A stretch of DNA of 64,000 bases from DATJGR01 sp963812255 (GTDB taxonomy: Bacteria; Pseudomonadota; Gammaproteobacteria; Pseudomonadales; Azotimanducaceae), in the NCBI GenBank assembly GCA_963812255.1, contig CAWEUM010000003.1, forward strand, positions 62,001 through 126,000, read 5' to 3'. The stretch's first letter is position 1. The number at the start of each line of letters is the position of its first letter. A program made the translations under genes and the position numbers. Of the stretch, positions 34,836 through 43,382 are shown piece by piece. The notes beneath the pieces are model-generated. The model was not told the DNA's origin, searched no databases, and saw only the letters and a program-made list of their open reading frames with translations.

Positions 34836-35696
34836 ATGAATCCCATCCTTCGCGACATTCTCGATCTGCTGGATGTCGAACGGATCGAAGAAAATCTGTA
34901 CCGCGGACGCAATGCGGCCGAGTCGGAGCACGTCTTCGGCGGTCAGGTGCTCGCGCAGGCCATTGCATCGGCGTACCGCACCATCGGCGAGGCGCGCCAA
35001 TTGCACTCGATCCATGCGTACTTCCTGCGACCTGGCGACTGGAACGCACCGATCCTCTATGAAGTGGACCGGATCCGAGACGGCAAGAGCTTCACCACGC
35101 GGCGCGTCGCCGCGATTCAGCACGGTCGCGCGATCTTCAGCATGTCCTCGTCGTGGCAGCGCGACGAACCGGGCCTCGAACATTCGGTGCCGATGCCGGA
35201 TGTGCCGTCGCCGGAATCACTGCGCTCCGACAAGGAGGCCTACGCTGAGATCGCCAGGACGCGGCCCGACGTGAAACGGTTCGCGTATCGCTTCGACGCG
35301 ATCGACAGTCGTCAGGTCGAGAACATTCTGATGATTCACAACGCGGCGCGACCGCCGTACAAACACACCTGGCTGAAAACTCGCGATCCGATACCCGACA
35401 ATCCCGAGATGCACCTGTGCATGCTCGCGTACATGTCGGATCTGGATTTCATGAGCACGTCGATGTTGCCGCATGGCCGAAGCCCCGGCGGCGGCGACCG
35501 GAATTTTCAAGGCGCGAGCCTCGATCATGCGCTGTGGTTTCATCGGCCGTTCCGCGCCGACGAGTGGCTGCTGTTCGCGAAGTCGAGCCCGAGTGCGTCG
35601 GGCGCGCGCGGCTTCGTGCGAGGTCAGTTCTTCAACGCGCGCGGCGAGCTGGTCGCCACCGCCGCACAGGAATGCCTGATCAGGGTGCGGGAGTAG
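34836..35696 (+). CDS. tesB: Acyl-CoA thioesterase II (TesB-like)
   Basis: The 286-residue double hotdog protein hydrolyses acyl-CoA to free acid and CoA. It has LDVERIEENLYRGRNAAESEHVFGGQVLAQAIASA (about 10-44), RRVAAIQHGRAIFSMSSSWQ, and in the second half the typical LDHALWFHRPFRADEWLLFAKSSPSASGARGFVRGQFFNARGELVA, including the catalytic Asp of LDHALWFH. Length equals TesB (286). It is followed by the palindromic terminator at 35696 and is convergent with the peroxiredoxin. Confidence 0.95.
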   Translation: MNPILRDILDLLDVERIEENLYRGRNAAESEHVFGGQVLAQAIASAYRTIGEARQLHSIHAYFLRPGDWNAPILYEVDRIRDGKSFTTRRVAAIQHGRAIFSMSSSWQRDEPGLEHSVPMPDVPSPESLRSDKEAYAEIARTRPDVKRFAYRFDAIDSRQVENILMIHNAARPPYKHTWLKTRDPIPDNPEMHLCMLAYMSDLDFMSTSMLPHGRSPGGGDRNFQGASLDHALWFHRPFRADEWLLFAKSSPSASGARGFVRGQFFNARGELVATAAQECLIRVRE

Positions 35697-35730
35697 GAAA
35701 AGGGGTCAGAGTCACTCTGACCCCTTTTCC
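35696..35730. terminator. Perfect bidirectional palindromic terminator (GGGTCAGAG repeat)
   Basis: A perfect 16-bp stem (GGAAAAGGGGTCAGAG at 35696-35711, and its complement at 35715-35730) has the 3-nt loop TCA. It fills the gap between the convergent thioesterase stop (35694-35696) and the peroxiredoxin stop (35733). The outer ends are AAAA and TTTT on each strand, so an RNA read in either direction ends in a GC-rich hairpin followed by U. It is the best copy of a repeat present elsewhere in the window. Confidence 0.85.
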
Positions 35731-35732
35731 AC

Positions 35733-36212
35733 TTAGAGCGCTTTCAGGATCGCTTCGGCGCTGGAAACTTCGTACTTGCCCGGCGCTTCGACGTTGAGTT
35801 TCGTGACCACGCCGTCGTCGACGATCATTGCGTAGCGCTGCGAGCGCGTACCCAGACCGAATCCGCTGCCGTCCATCTCGAGCCCGATCGCCTTCGTGAA
35901 ATCGCCGTTGCCGTCGCCGACCATCAGCAGATGTTCTGCGTTCTTGGATTTGCCCCACGCGTCCATCACGAACGCGTCGTTCACCGACAGGCAGACGATG
36001 CTGTCGACACCTTTGGCCTTGATCTTGTCGGCGTTGACGACAAAACTCGGCAGGTGGGCCATTGAACAGGTCGGCGTGAACGCGCCGGGCACGGCGAACA
36101 CGACAACCTTCTTGCCGGCAAACAGTTCTTCGGTCGTCACCGCGGCGGGCTTGCCGTCCTTGAACATGTTGAGCTTGGCGGCGGGCAACTTGTCACCTTC
36201 TTTAATCGGCAT
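35733..36212 (-). CDS. Peroxiredoxin of the Prx5 type
   Basis: A 159-residue thiol peroxidase that reduces hydrogen peroxide and organic peroxides. The peroxidatic Cys is C49 in VPGAFTPTCSMAHLPSF, with the Prx5 signature PGAFTPTC. VDSIVCLSVNDAFVMDAWGKSKNA and FGLGTRSQRYAMIVDDG complete the fold. It lacks a C-terminal glutaredoxin fusion. It shares the bidirectional terminator with the thioesterase gene. Confidence 0.95.
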   Translation of the reverse strand: MPIKEGDKLPAAKLNMFKDGKPAAVTTEELFAGKKVVVFAVPGAFTPTCSMAHLPSFVVNADKIKAKGVDSIVCLSVNDAFVMDAWGKSKNAEHLLMVGDGNGDFTKAIGLEMDGSGFGLGTRSQRYAMIVDDGVVTKLNVEAPGKYEVSSAEAILKAL

Positions 36213-36272
36213 GATCGCTCCCTGATTAGGTGTTAAGAGGACGGCAGAGTGTGGGCAAAGCCACGCGAAGCG

Positions 36273-37139
36273 TCAAACTCCTACCGGCACGCCGGGCCAC
36301 AGCAACGGATTCTTCGGGCCGTTCGCGAGCGCGCCCACCGGCAGATCCGCTAGCCAATATTTCAGGTCGTTGCGCTGCGCATCGTTGCTCGGCGCCGCGA
36401 TGCGTGCGCCATCGCCAAAATAGATGATCGTCATGACACTGCGCATCGTCGTCGACGGGTTGTCGGCGGCACCGTGGATCATCCAGCCGGCATGAAATGT
36501 CGCATCGCCCGCGTCCAGCCCGCCGTGGCTCTCGACATCGAAGCCGCGCCGCGCGATCAACGCGTCGAAGTACGCCTGAGAATCGTCGCCGATGCCGGCC
36601 ATGCCGAGATCCCCGAACAGATGCGAGCCGGACGCAAATCTCATCGAACCGACGTTCGGCGGAATGTCGCACAGCGGCATCCACAACGTGATCGTGTGCG
36701 ACGTGTCGAGCGGCCAATACGTCTGATCCTGATGCCAAGGCGTGTAGCCGCCGCCGGGTTCTTTGTACAGCGCCTGATCGTGATACAGCCGCACGCCGTC
36801 CACGCCCATCAGTTCCGCTGCCACGCGCGCAAACCGGCGCGCCAGTGTGAATCCGGCAATTGCAGACTCACGACGCCACAGGTTCGTCGATTGGACAAAT
36901 GCGCGGCCGTACGTATCGCGCGCTTCGAGCGGCCGCTTGTCGTAGCGATACGCCATCGTCGCCGCATCGATGAACGGTCGATACGCAGCCACTTCGCCAA
37001 CACTCGCGAGCTTGCGCACGCACACGTGACCCGCGCGTCGAAACGCGGTAATCGCATCCTGCGTCAGCGGGTACGCGTCATCGAGATTCGGTGGCGTCGT
37101 CAGCACAGTCGTTGGCACCTGCGTTTGCGTCAGCGCCAT
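36273..37139 (-). CDS. Phytanoyl-CoA dioxygenase family protein
   Basis: A 288-residue Fe(II)/2-oxoglutarate dioxygenase-fold protein. The iron ligands are visible as HQD in YTPWHQDQTYWPL (about 160) and the distal His in HAGWMIHGAADN (about 241), with the 2-oxoglutarate Arg likely in the STTMRSVMTI segment. Such enzymes hydroxylate small molecules, often halogen-free aliphatic or amino acid substrates. The ATG at 37139 is inside the end of the NUDIX gene (10-bp overlap), so they may be coupled. Its own substrate is unknown. Confidence 0.85.
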   Translation of the reverse strand: MALTQTQVPTTVLTTPPNLDDAYPLTQDAITAFRRAGHVCVRKLASVGEVAAYRPFIDAATMAYRYDKRPLEARDTYGRAFVQSTNLWRRESAIAGFTLARRFARVAAELMGVDGVRLYHDQALYKEPGGGYTPWHQDQTYWPLDTSHTITLWMPLCDIPPNVGSMRFASGSHLFGDLGMAGIGDDSQAYFDALIARRGFDVESHGGLDAGDATFHAGWMIHGAADNPSTTMRSVMTIIYFGDGARIAAPSNDAQRNDLKYWLADLPVGALANGPKNPLLWPGVPVGV

Positions 37140-37762
37140 GCGAAGTGCGGTTGCTCGTAGTGGTGCACGCGCGTTGCGCGGCCCGCAATACACACTTCGC
37201 GAAACTGAAACAGCATCGCCGCGGTGGGCGCTGCAATCCAACTGTCGCCAACCGGCATCCGCAGCACCGGCTGATCGCTTCCTTCCTGCGCTTCGAGCAA
37301 TGGCGCGTCGGCGCGCATGAACTCGTTGACCGGAATGCGATGGATCGTCTCGACCTCGCTCGGATTGCGGTGCAACGTGTGGCCCGGCCCTGCCCATACC
37401 ACCACCGGCGTGATTGCATAACCGGAGCGGGTGACGAAGTCGTCGAGCCGTCCGAGTACCGCGTCGGCATCCAACGTCAGTCCGACTTCTTCCGACATTT
37501 CGCGCAGCGCGGTCTGTTCGGGTGTCTCCCCCACATCGATTCTGCCGCCAGGCAATGCCCACTGTCCCGCATGATCGCGCAGCTTCGACGAGCGCCGCGT
37601 CAGGATCAGCGCCGCGCGTGATTGCCATTGTGTGAAAGACGGCAACCCCGACAGGTCGGCTCCGTGCGCTTCGTCGGCCACGGTGATTGCGACCGCGGCC
37701 GCGCGATGGCGATGATCGCCGCGCGCTTCCACCGCAAATTGCGCCAGATTATCGCGAATCAT
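37130..37762 (-). CDS. NUDIX hydrolase (CoA pyrophosphatase-like)
   Basis: The Nudix box GGRIDVGETPEQTALREMSEEVGL (72-95) matches Gx5Ex7REUxEExGU and QSRAALILTRRSSKLRDHAGQWALPGG before it is typical of CoA pyrophosphatases, which cleave CoA or acyl-CoA to 4'-phosphopantetheine and 3',5'-ADP. The start is uncertain: ATG 37762 gives 210 residues; GTG codons at 37789 or 37804 would lengthen it and have better Shine-Dalgarno sites. It precedes the phytanoyl-CoA dioxygenase gene on the same strand. Confidence 0.82.
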   Translation of the reverse strand: MIRDNLAQFAVEARGDHRHRAAAVAITVADEAHGADLSGLPSFTQWQSRAALILTRRSSKLRDHAGQWALPGGRIDVGETPEQTALREMSEEVGLTLDADAVLGRLDDFVTRSGYAITPVVVWAGPGHTLHRNPSEVETIHRIPVNEFMRADAPLLEAQEGSDQPVLRMPVGDSWIAAPTAAMLFQFREVCIAGRATRVHHYEQPHFAWR

Positions 37763-37906
37763 CTGCTTGAGCCGGCCGTCACAGTCCACGATGATCCACC
37801 TCACTGCAACATGGCCCAAGCCAACAGCATGCCAAAGACGCCGTGACGGCTCAAACTGCATCCACGCAACCGTCCCGACCCTCTGGAGAAACTGATTAAC
37901 GCTCGC

Positions 37907-38848
37907 GTGCCCGACGAACGCCGCGCCGCGCTGTATGGCATCGGCGCGGTGCTGCTGTGGTCGAGTGTCGCAACCGGCTTCAAGCTGGGCCTCGCGGAAC
38001 TGAAACCGCTGCAGCTGTTGTGGTTCGGCGCCGCCATCTCGTGCGCGTTCTTCGCGCTGGCGAGCCTCGTCTCGGGGCGCTGGTCGAATTTCGCGCGCCT
38101 CGCGCCACGCGATTGGTTGCGCCTTGGCGCACTCGGCCTGCTGAATCCATTTCTGTACTACCTGATTCTGCTCGAGGCATACGATCGGCTGCCGGCACAG
38201 ATTGCGCAGCCGCTGAACTACACGTGGGCGATTACGCTCGGCTTGCTTGCGATCCCCGTGCTCGGCCAGCGCATCACGTGGCGAATGTTTCTCGGCATGC
38301 TGGTCAGCTATGCCGGCGTGTTGATTCTACTGTCGCAGGGTGACGTCGACGGACTCTCGAATGTCGATTCACTCGGTGTTTCGTTCGCGCTCGGCAGCAC
38401 GCTGGTATGGGCGATCTATTGGCTTCTCACGGTGCGCGCCAGCGACGATCCGTTGGTGATGATGACCGTGAGTTTCGCAGCCGGCGCGATCGCAATCGGC
38501 GTTGCGTGCCAGCTCACGTGCGGGTTGCCGTCGTTCGGCTGGCGACGGCTCGGTTTCGGCGCATGGGTCGGTCTGATCGAGATGGGCGTGACGTACCTGC
38601 TGTGGCAACAGGCATTGCGCCGCACCGCACACGCGGGCCGTGTCGCGCAGCTGATCTTTCTGGCACCGTTCATCTCATTGCTGTTGATCGATCGCGTGTT
38701 GGGTGAGCACGTGCACGTGACGTCGTTCGTCGGGCTGGCTGCGATTGTCGCGGGGCTGGTGGTTGCGGGTCGGCAGCCACCTTCCTCAGTGACGGGAAGC
38801 AGGGAAACGGATCTGACCGCTACGCCTGGAACGCAGCGTGATACATGA
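37907..38848 (+). CDS. EamA/DMT-superfamily transporter
   Basis: The 313-residue membrane protein has two EamA repeats of five helices each (about 5-145 and 150-290), with AVLLWSSVATGFKLGLAELKPLQLLWFGAAISC in helix 1-2 and the repeat segment GSTLVWAIYWLLTVRASDDP. These transporters move metabolites or drugs across the inner membrane. The start is a GTG at 37907. The 3' end overlaps the convergent GNAT gene by 29 bp. Confidence 0.88.
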   Translation: MPDERRAALYGIGAVLLWSSVATGFKLGLAELKPLQLLWFGAAISCAFFALASLVSGRWSNFARLAPRDWLRLGALGLLNPFLYYLILLEAYDRLPAQIAQPLNYTWAITLGLLAIPVLGQRITWRMFLGMLVSYAGVLILLSQGDVDGLSNVDSLGVSFALGSTLVWAIYWLLTVRASDDPLVMMTVSFAAGAIAIGVACQLTCGLPSFGWRRLGFGAWVGLIEMGVTYLLWQQALRRTAHAGRVAQLIFLAPFISLLLIDRVLGEHVHVTSFVGLAAIVAGLVVAGRQPPSSVTGSRETDLTATPGTQRDT

Positions 38849-39317
38849 CGCGCCCGCCAGTGCCCCGTTCGCTGCCCGATCGCATGAACTGAAATGCGCG
38901 TTCGAAACCTTCGGCGTATCCGAACCCCGCCTCACACGCGAGCTCGAACCCGAAACGGTTGTAGTAGCGCGGATCACCCAACACGAACAACAGATCGAAA
39001 TTCGTTCGCATCGCGTCGATACCATGGCGGATCAACCTGCCGCCAATTCCTTCACGTTGCCGGTTCGGCATGACTGCCACCGGACCGAGCGCAGCGGCAC
39101 GTGCCCTTTCCGTTCCCTCGATACGCACGCGCGAGAAGAATGCGTGCGCGATGACGCAGCGTGACTCCAGCGCGAGGAACGATCCGGCTTCATCCACCGT
39201 ACCCCGGATCGCCTCGACGATGCGCGCCTCATCCTGCCGTCCAAACGCCGCGGACTCGACGGCGAATACGGCTGCGGCGTCCGCCGGTACTGCGTCTCGA
39301 ATCGCAATCGTCGGCAT
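38820..39317 (-). CDS. GNAT family N-acetyltransferase
   Basis: A 165-residue acetyltransferase with the acetyl-CoA-binding segment GPVAVMPNRQREGIGGRLIRHGIDAMR (about 79-105) carrying RxxGxG/A, then FVLGDPRYYNRFGFELACEAGFGY, the C-terminal signature of the predicted acetyltransferase COG3153 (YhbS-like) group. The substrate is unknown. The ATG at 39317 is preferred over the upstream in-frame TTG at 39335. It lies 26 bp downstream of the dehalogenase gene. Confidence 0.88.
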   Translation of the reverse strand: MPTIAIRDAVPADAAAVFAVESAAFGRQDEARIVEAIRGTVDEAGSFLALESRCVIAHAFFSRVRIEGTERARAAALGPVAVMPNRQREGIGGRLIRHGIDAMRTNFDLLFVLGDPRYYNRFGFELACEAGFGYAEGFERAFQFMRSGSERGTGGRVMYHAAFQA

Positions 39318-39343
39318 GAGCTGTTCAAGCCTCAACGAAATTG

Positions 39344-40222
39344 TCAGCCGATCTTCTTAAGCCAGCTCGAAATGGCCGCCGCGATCTCATCCGGGGAATC
39401 TTCCTGCAGGAAGTGGTTGCCCTTCACGGTGACCTCCTGCTGATTCGGCCAACTGCGGCAGAACTCGCGCTGCGCACCGATCAGAATCGCACCGGGATCA
39501 GCGTTGATGAACAGCTTGGGTACGTCGCTCTGCGCCAGCCATTCCGCGTAGTGCTGCACCACCGCCACCACATCGGCTGGTTCGCCGCCGAGCGGAATCT
39601 GTCGCGGCCACGTCAAGGTCGGACGGCGCCCCTCACCCGCCTCGGCGAACGGCCGCCGATACACGTTCATCTCGGCTTCGGTCAGCTTGCGCAGCACCGA
39701 ACCGGGCAACACACGTTCGACGAACACGTTCTTCGTCAACGCCATGTCTTCGCCGTCTGCAGAGCGAAAACCCTGAAACACCGGTGTCGCCGCAGCGGGC
39801 CATTCTTCCCACGACATCGGTCGCACGATCGCCTCCATGTAGCAGATGCCTTTCACCGCATCGCGATGCCGATTGGCCCAATCGAAGCCGAGCGCAGACC
39901 CCCAGTCGTGAATCACCAATGTGACGCTCTTAGCAACCGCCAGCGCGTCCAGTGCCGCGTCAAAATAGCGTTGATGCTCGGCCAGCGTGTAACGACCGGG
40001 ACCCGACGGCGTCAGCTTGTCCGAATCACCCATGCCGATCAGATCGAGTGCGATGCAACGGCCTTGCTTCGCGAGCGCCGGCATGATGTTGCGCCACAGA
40101 TACGACGAGGTTGGGTTGCCGTGCTGAAAGACGATCGGATCGCCGCTACCCATCTCGACGTACCCCATGCGTCGGCCGAGAACGTCGATGAATTGCTTCG
40201 GATGTTCGTTCGCTGAAATCAT
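39344..40222 (-). CDS. dhaA: Haloalkane dehalogenase, HLD-II (LinB/DhaA) type
   Basis: The alpha/beta hydrolase replaces halogen on haloalkanes with hydroxyl. The 292-residue protein has all HLD-II residues: nucleophile D106 in VIHDWGSALGFDWANRH, halide-binding N36 (HGNPTSSYLWR) and W107, catalytic E130 (CYMEAI) and H270 (GNHFLQED). These positions are offset by two from the residues of LinB (N38, D108, W109, E132, H272), so the fold and pentad are intact. The ATG at 40222 has a GAGG site. It is downstream of a TetR regulator, which could control it. Gene symbol is by similarity; linB would be equally apt. Confidence 0.9.
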   Translation of the reverse strand: MISANEHPKQFIDVLGRRMGYVEMGSGDPIVFQHGNPTSSYLWRNIMPALAKQGRCIALDLIGMGDSDKLTPSGPGRYTLAEHQRYFDAALDALAVAKSVTLVIHDWGSALGFDWANRHRDAVKGICYMEAIVRPMSWEEWPAAATPVFQGFRSADGEDMALTKNVFVERVLPGSVLRKLTEAEMNVYRRPFAEAGEGRRPTLTWPRQIPLGGEPADVVAVVQHYAEWLAQSDVPKLFINADPGAILIGAQREFCRSWPNQQEVTVKGNHFLQEDSPDEIAAAISSWLKKIG

Positions 40223-40270
40223 CGGGTTACCTCATCAAATCGACCAAACGATACTACCGATCGCGATGGC

Positions 40271-40897
40271 TCACCGCCGCACCGCATTCCATGCCGCATC
40301 GGCGAACACGCTCTTCACTTTCGCCGGCGACTCCTTCACCTGTCCGGCGAGCCAGTATCGGGTGTAATCCTGAATCGGCCCGCTGATGATCGGCACGTAG
40401 GTATCAATCGGCAGTGCCTTCATCTGCCCATCGCGCACGTACGGGCCGAACCAGCGAAACACCTCGCCAATATGGCTGCGATGGATCTCGCGGAGTTGCT
40501 CTTTCGTCTCAGGAGTAAACGAAATATCTCTTGAATTCAATAGATAACGAGACATATCTCGATTTCGAGTCACCCAATCCGAGTACTGAGTGACCACCGT
40601 CCTGACGCTGTCTTCCGCGGTGCTACAGCGCTTCAGCTTGCGCAACAGATCGGCATTCAGGCGCTGGATGCCGTCGATGAAGAGCCCGCCCGCTACGCCC
40701 TCCTTGTTACCGAAGTGGTGATACAGACTGCCGATGCTGCTGCCAGACGCGCGCACGATGTCGTCGATCGTCGTCGCTTCCACGCCATGACCGATGAAGC
40801 AATCGAGTGCTGCCTTCAGAATCGATGCACGTCGCGCCGGCGTAGTCGCTCGGATGGGCTTTGTGCGCGACGAATTGTTCGGCTTCTTGTCGATCAC
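40271..40897 (-). CDS. TetR-family transcriptional regulator
   Basis: The 208-residue regulator has an N-terminal helix-turn-helix (about 22-70, ILKAALDCFIGHGVEATTIDDIVRASGSSIGSLYHHFGNKEGV) in the standard TetR/AcrR form, and a ligand-binding C-terminal domain (RNRDMSRYLLNSRDISFTPE). The start is a GTG at 40897. It is divergent from the paired acyl-CoA dehydrogenase genes and precedes the dehalogenase gene on the same strand by 48 bp. It may repress either or both in response to an acyl-CoA or xenobiotic; that is inferred. Confidence 0.9.
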   Translation of the reverse strand: MIDKKPNNSSRTKPIRATTPARRASILKAALDCFIGHGVEATTIDDIVRASGSSIGSLYHHFGNKEGVAGGLFIDGIQRLNADLLRKLKRCSTAEDSVRTVVTQYSDWVTRNRDMSRYLLNSRDISFTPETKEQLREIHRSHIGEVFRWFGPYVRDGQMKALPIDTYVPIISGPIQDYTRYWLAGQVKESPAKVKSVFADAAWNAVRR

Positions 40898-40962
40898 GTG
40901 TTGATCGTCGTGTTGATCGTTGCGGCCATCGGACCGAATCCTAATCTAGAATGATGTTCTAG
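40897..40962. promoter_or_regulatory. Candidate TetR operator and repeats in the divergent promoter region
   Basis: Between the TetR gene and the acyl-CoA dehydrogenase pair lie a tandem repeat CGTGTTGATCGT twice (40897-40908, 40909-40920) and a palindrome CTAGAA-N5-TTCTAG (40946-40962). The latter has the size and symmetry of TetR-family operators. The TetR start codon overlaps the first repeat, so the regulator probably controls itself and the divergent genes. No protein-binding data support this. Confidence 0.5.
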
Positions 40963-41023
40963 TAAAAGAATCGGTGATCCGCTAGAGTTGCTCGATCCCT
41001 TGCCCAGCGGAGCCATACATTCG

Positions 41024-42190
41024 ATGGACATCGACCTCTCCTCCGACGATCTGAAATTTCGCGACGACGTGCGTGCGTTCCTCGAGACCAACGCGTACAA
41101 ACCCGGCACTGACTACACCGTCTGGCGCGAACAGTGGTTCGCCAACGCGACCGAAAAAGGCGGTTGGGACGTACCGAAGTGGCCCAGGGAATTCGGCGGT
41201 CCGGGTTGGACGCCGACGCAGCACTACATCTGGGAACAGGAAACAGCGACGGCGATGATGCCATTCGACATGCCGTTCGGCGTCGGCATGCTGGCGCCGA
41301 TCCTGATGGGCTACGGATCGAAGGAACAACAACAGCGATTCCTGCCCGACATCCGCGCGCGCAAGGTGAACTGGTGTCAGGGCTATTCCGAGCCGGGTGC
41401 CGGCTCCGACCTCGCGGCTCTGAAGACCAAGGCGGTGCTGTCGGGCGACGGCAAAACCTACACCGTAAACGGCACCAAGATCTGGACGACCGCGGCGCAC
41501 ATCGCCGACTGGATCTTCTGCCTGACGCGTACCGCCGATACCGGCAAGCGCCAGGAAGGCATTACGTTCCTGCTGTTCCCGATGAAGCAGCCGGGCATCG
41601 AAGTGAAACCGATCATCACGTTGGGCGGCTCACACACCGTCAACATGGTGCATATCAACGATGTCGAAGTGCCCGTGGAAAATCGCATCGGCGAAGAAGG
41701 TCAGGGCTGGACCTACGCGAAAGGTCTGCTGCAGCACGAGCGAACGGGCCTTGCCGGCATTTCGCGTTCGCTCGTTGCATTGGAGAAACTCAAGGAACAG
41801 GCCAGCGGCGTCAAACGCGGCAATGGATCGCTGCTCGACGAACCGGCGTTCCGCGCGAAGGTCGCTGCGCTCGAGGTCGACCTGATGGCGCTCGAATTCA
41901 CCGAGCTGCGCAGCCTCGCGGCGGCGTCCGCCGGCGGTGCGCTCGGCCCCGAGTCGTCGATCATGAAACTCAAGGGCACCGAGATTCAGCAACGCATCGC
42001 GAAACTGACCGTCGAGGCAGGCGGCATTTTTTCTGCCGGCTGGGGTCATCCGGTCGGACCCAAATTCGCACGCAACGGTATGGCGAGCTATCTGTCGAGC
42101 CGGGCCTACACGATCTATGGCGGCGCCAGCGAGGTGCAGAAGGACGTCATCGCGAAGAACGTGCTCGGCATCAAGAGCGGCAAGAAGTAA
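41024..42190 (+). CDS. Acyl-CoA dehydrogenase, subunit 1 of a likely pair (PimC-like)
   Basis: The 388-residue flavoprotein has the FAD/substrate segment CQGYSEPGAGSDLAALKTKA (about 120-139), GTKIWTTAAHIADWIFCLTRT, and PVENRIGEEGQGWTYAKGLLQHERTG, typical of the large subunits of pimeloyl-CoA or steroid-degrading acyl-CoA dehydrogenases. ATG at 41024 is the family start (MDIDLSSDDLKFRDDVRAFLE). It is followed after 12 bp by a second, shorter acyl-CoA dehydrogenase, so the pair probably forms a heterotetramer in which subunits share the active sites. The substrate is probably a branched or dicarboxylic acyl-CoA. Confidence 0.9.
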   Translation: MDIDLSSDDLKFRDDVRAFLETNAYKPGTDYTVWREQWFANATEKGGWDVPKWPREFGGPGWTPTQHYIWEQETATAMMPFDMPFGVGMLAPILMGYGSKEQQQRFLPDIRARKVNWCQGYSEPGAGSDLAALKTKAVLSGDGKTYTVNGTKIWTTAAHIADWIFCLTRTADTGKRQEGITFLLFPMKQPGIEVKPIITLGGSHTVNMVHINDVEVPVENRIGEEGQGWTYAKGLLQHERTGLAGISRSLVALEKLKEQASGVKRGNGSLLDEPAFRAKVAALEVDLMALEFTELRSLAAASAGGALGPESSIMKLKGTEIQQRIAKLTVEAGGIFSAGWGHPVGPKFARNGMASYLSSRAYTIYGGASEVQKDVIAKNVLGIKSGKK

Positions 42191-42202
42191 GCGGAGAATC
42201 TG

Positions 42203-43339
42203 ATGAATTTCGATCTGAGTTCAGAACAGCAGTTGCTGAAAGACAGCGTCGAGCGCTTCGTCGCCGACAACTATTCCCTCGAGGCGCGCGTCAAGATCAC
42301 CGACGTGGAACCGGGGTTCTCGAAAGACCACTGGAGGTCGTTCGCTGAACTCGGCTGGCTCGCGCTGCCGTTCGCCGAAGCCGACGGAGGTTTCGGCGGC
42401 GGACCGATCGAAACGATGCTGCTGATGGAATCGTTCGGCAAGGGTCTGGTGGTGGAACCGTACCTCGCGAGCATCGTGCTCGGTGGCGGCGCGCTGGCAC
42501 GCGGCGCTTCGAAGGCGATCAAAGAATCGATCCTGCCCGGCGTCATCGACGGTACCCGGCAACTCGCGTTCGGTTACGCCGAAGAACAGGCTCGTTTCGA
42601 CCTCCACGATGTCGTCACCACAGCCAAAGCCGACGGCGACGGCGACGGCGACGAGTTCATCCTCAACGGCACCAAATCGGTAGTGCAGAACGCCGCCACC
42701 GCAGATCACATCGTGATCTCGGCGCGCACATCCGGCGGTCAGGTCGATCGCGATGGGATCACGTTGTTTCTGATCGATGCGAAATCCGACGGTGTCGAGC
42801 GCGACAACTACCCCACGGTAGACGGCCTGCGCGCCTCGGAGGTCAAGCTGACCAACGTGCGCGTCAGCCGCGAGCGCGTGATCGGTGAGGTCGGCAAAGG
42901 CATCGCGATTTTGCAGGCGGTCGCCAACAATGCGATCCTGGCGCTGTCGGCGGAAGCCGTCGGCGCGATGGAGATCCTCTACAAAGACACCGTCGAGTAC
43001 ACGCAGCAGCGGCAACAATTCGGCCACGCCTTGTCGGAATTTCAAGTGTTGCAGCACCGCATGGTCGAGATGTTCATGGAATACGAACAGTGCAAATCGC
43101 TGTTGTACCGCGCGACCCTGGAATCCGCGCAGGGCATCGACAGCGCGCAGCGCACGATTCACGCGCTGAAGCACCTCGTCGGCAAGGCCGGCATCTTCAT
43201 CGCCGAGAATGCGGTGCAACTGCACGGCGGCATGGGGATGACTGAAGAATTGCGCATCGGCCACTACTTCAAGCGGCTGCTGGTCATCGACGCGCAGTTC
43301 GGCAATGCCGATCATCACCTGGAAAAGTTCGCCGCCTGA
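42203..43339 (+). CDS. Acyl-CoA dehydrogenase, subunit 2 of a likely pair (PimD-like)
   Basis: The 378-residue subunit begins MNFDLSSEQQLLKDSVERFVADNY and contains DEFILNGTKSVVQNAATADHIVISARTSG, LDSFGK-like LLMESFGKGLVVEPY, and TEELRIGHYFKRLLVIDAQFGNADHHLEKFA. The usual catalytic Glu region is less clear than in the first subunit, which fits a partner role. A six-base tandem repeat (GACGGC, 3.5 copies at 42632-42653) encodes a DGDGDGDE stretch at about 144-151, a surface loop. It lies 12 bp after subunit 1 with a GGAG site. Confidence 0.88.
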   Translation: MNFDLSSEQQLLKDSVERFVADNYSLEARVKITDVEPGFSKDHWRSFAELGWLALPFAEADGGFGGGPIETMLLMESFGKGLVVEPYLASIVLGGGALARGASKAIKESILPGVIDGTRQLAFGYAEEQARFDLHDVVTTAKADGDGDGDEFILNGTKSVVQNAATADHIVISARTSGGQVDRDGITLFLIDAKSDGVERDNYPTVDGLRASEVKLTNVRVSRERVIGEVGKGIAILQAVANNAILALSAEAVGAMEILYKDTVEYTQQRQQFGHALSEFQVLQHRMVEMFMEYEQCKSLLYRATLESAQGIDSAQRTIHALKHLVGKAGIFIAENAVQLHGGMGMTEELRIGHYFKRLLVIDAQFGNADHHLEKFAA

Positions 43340-43349
43340 TCCGTTCAAG

Positions 43350-43373
43350 GAGTCAGGGCGACTCGGACCCCCC
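43350..43373. repeat. Degenerate GTCAGGG/CTCGGACC copy between convergent genes
   Basis: GGAGTCAGGGCGACTCGGACCCCCC at about 43349-43373 is a decayed copy of the dispersed palindrome, in the gap between the convergent acyl-CoA dehydrogenase (ends 43339) and methyltransferase (ends 43383). Only part of the stem still pairs (GAGTC/GACTC at 43350-43364). Confidence 0.55.
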
Positions 43374-43382
43374 GTTTTCCTG

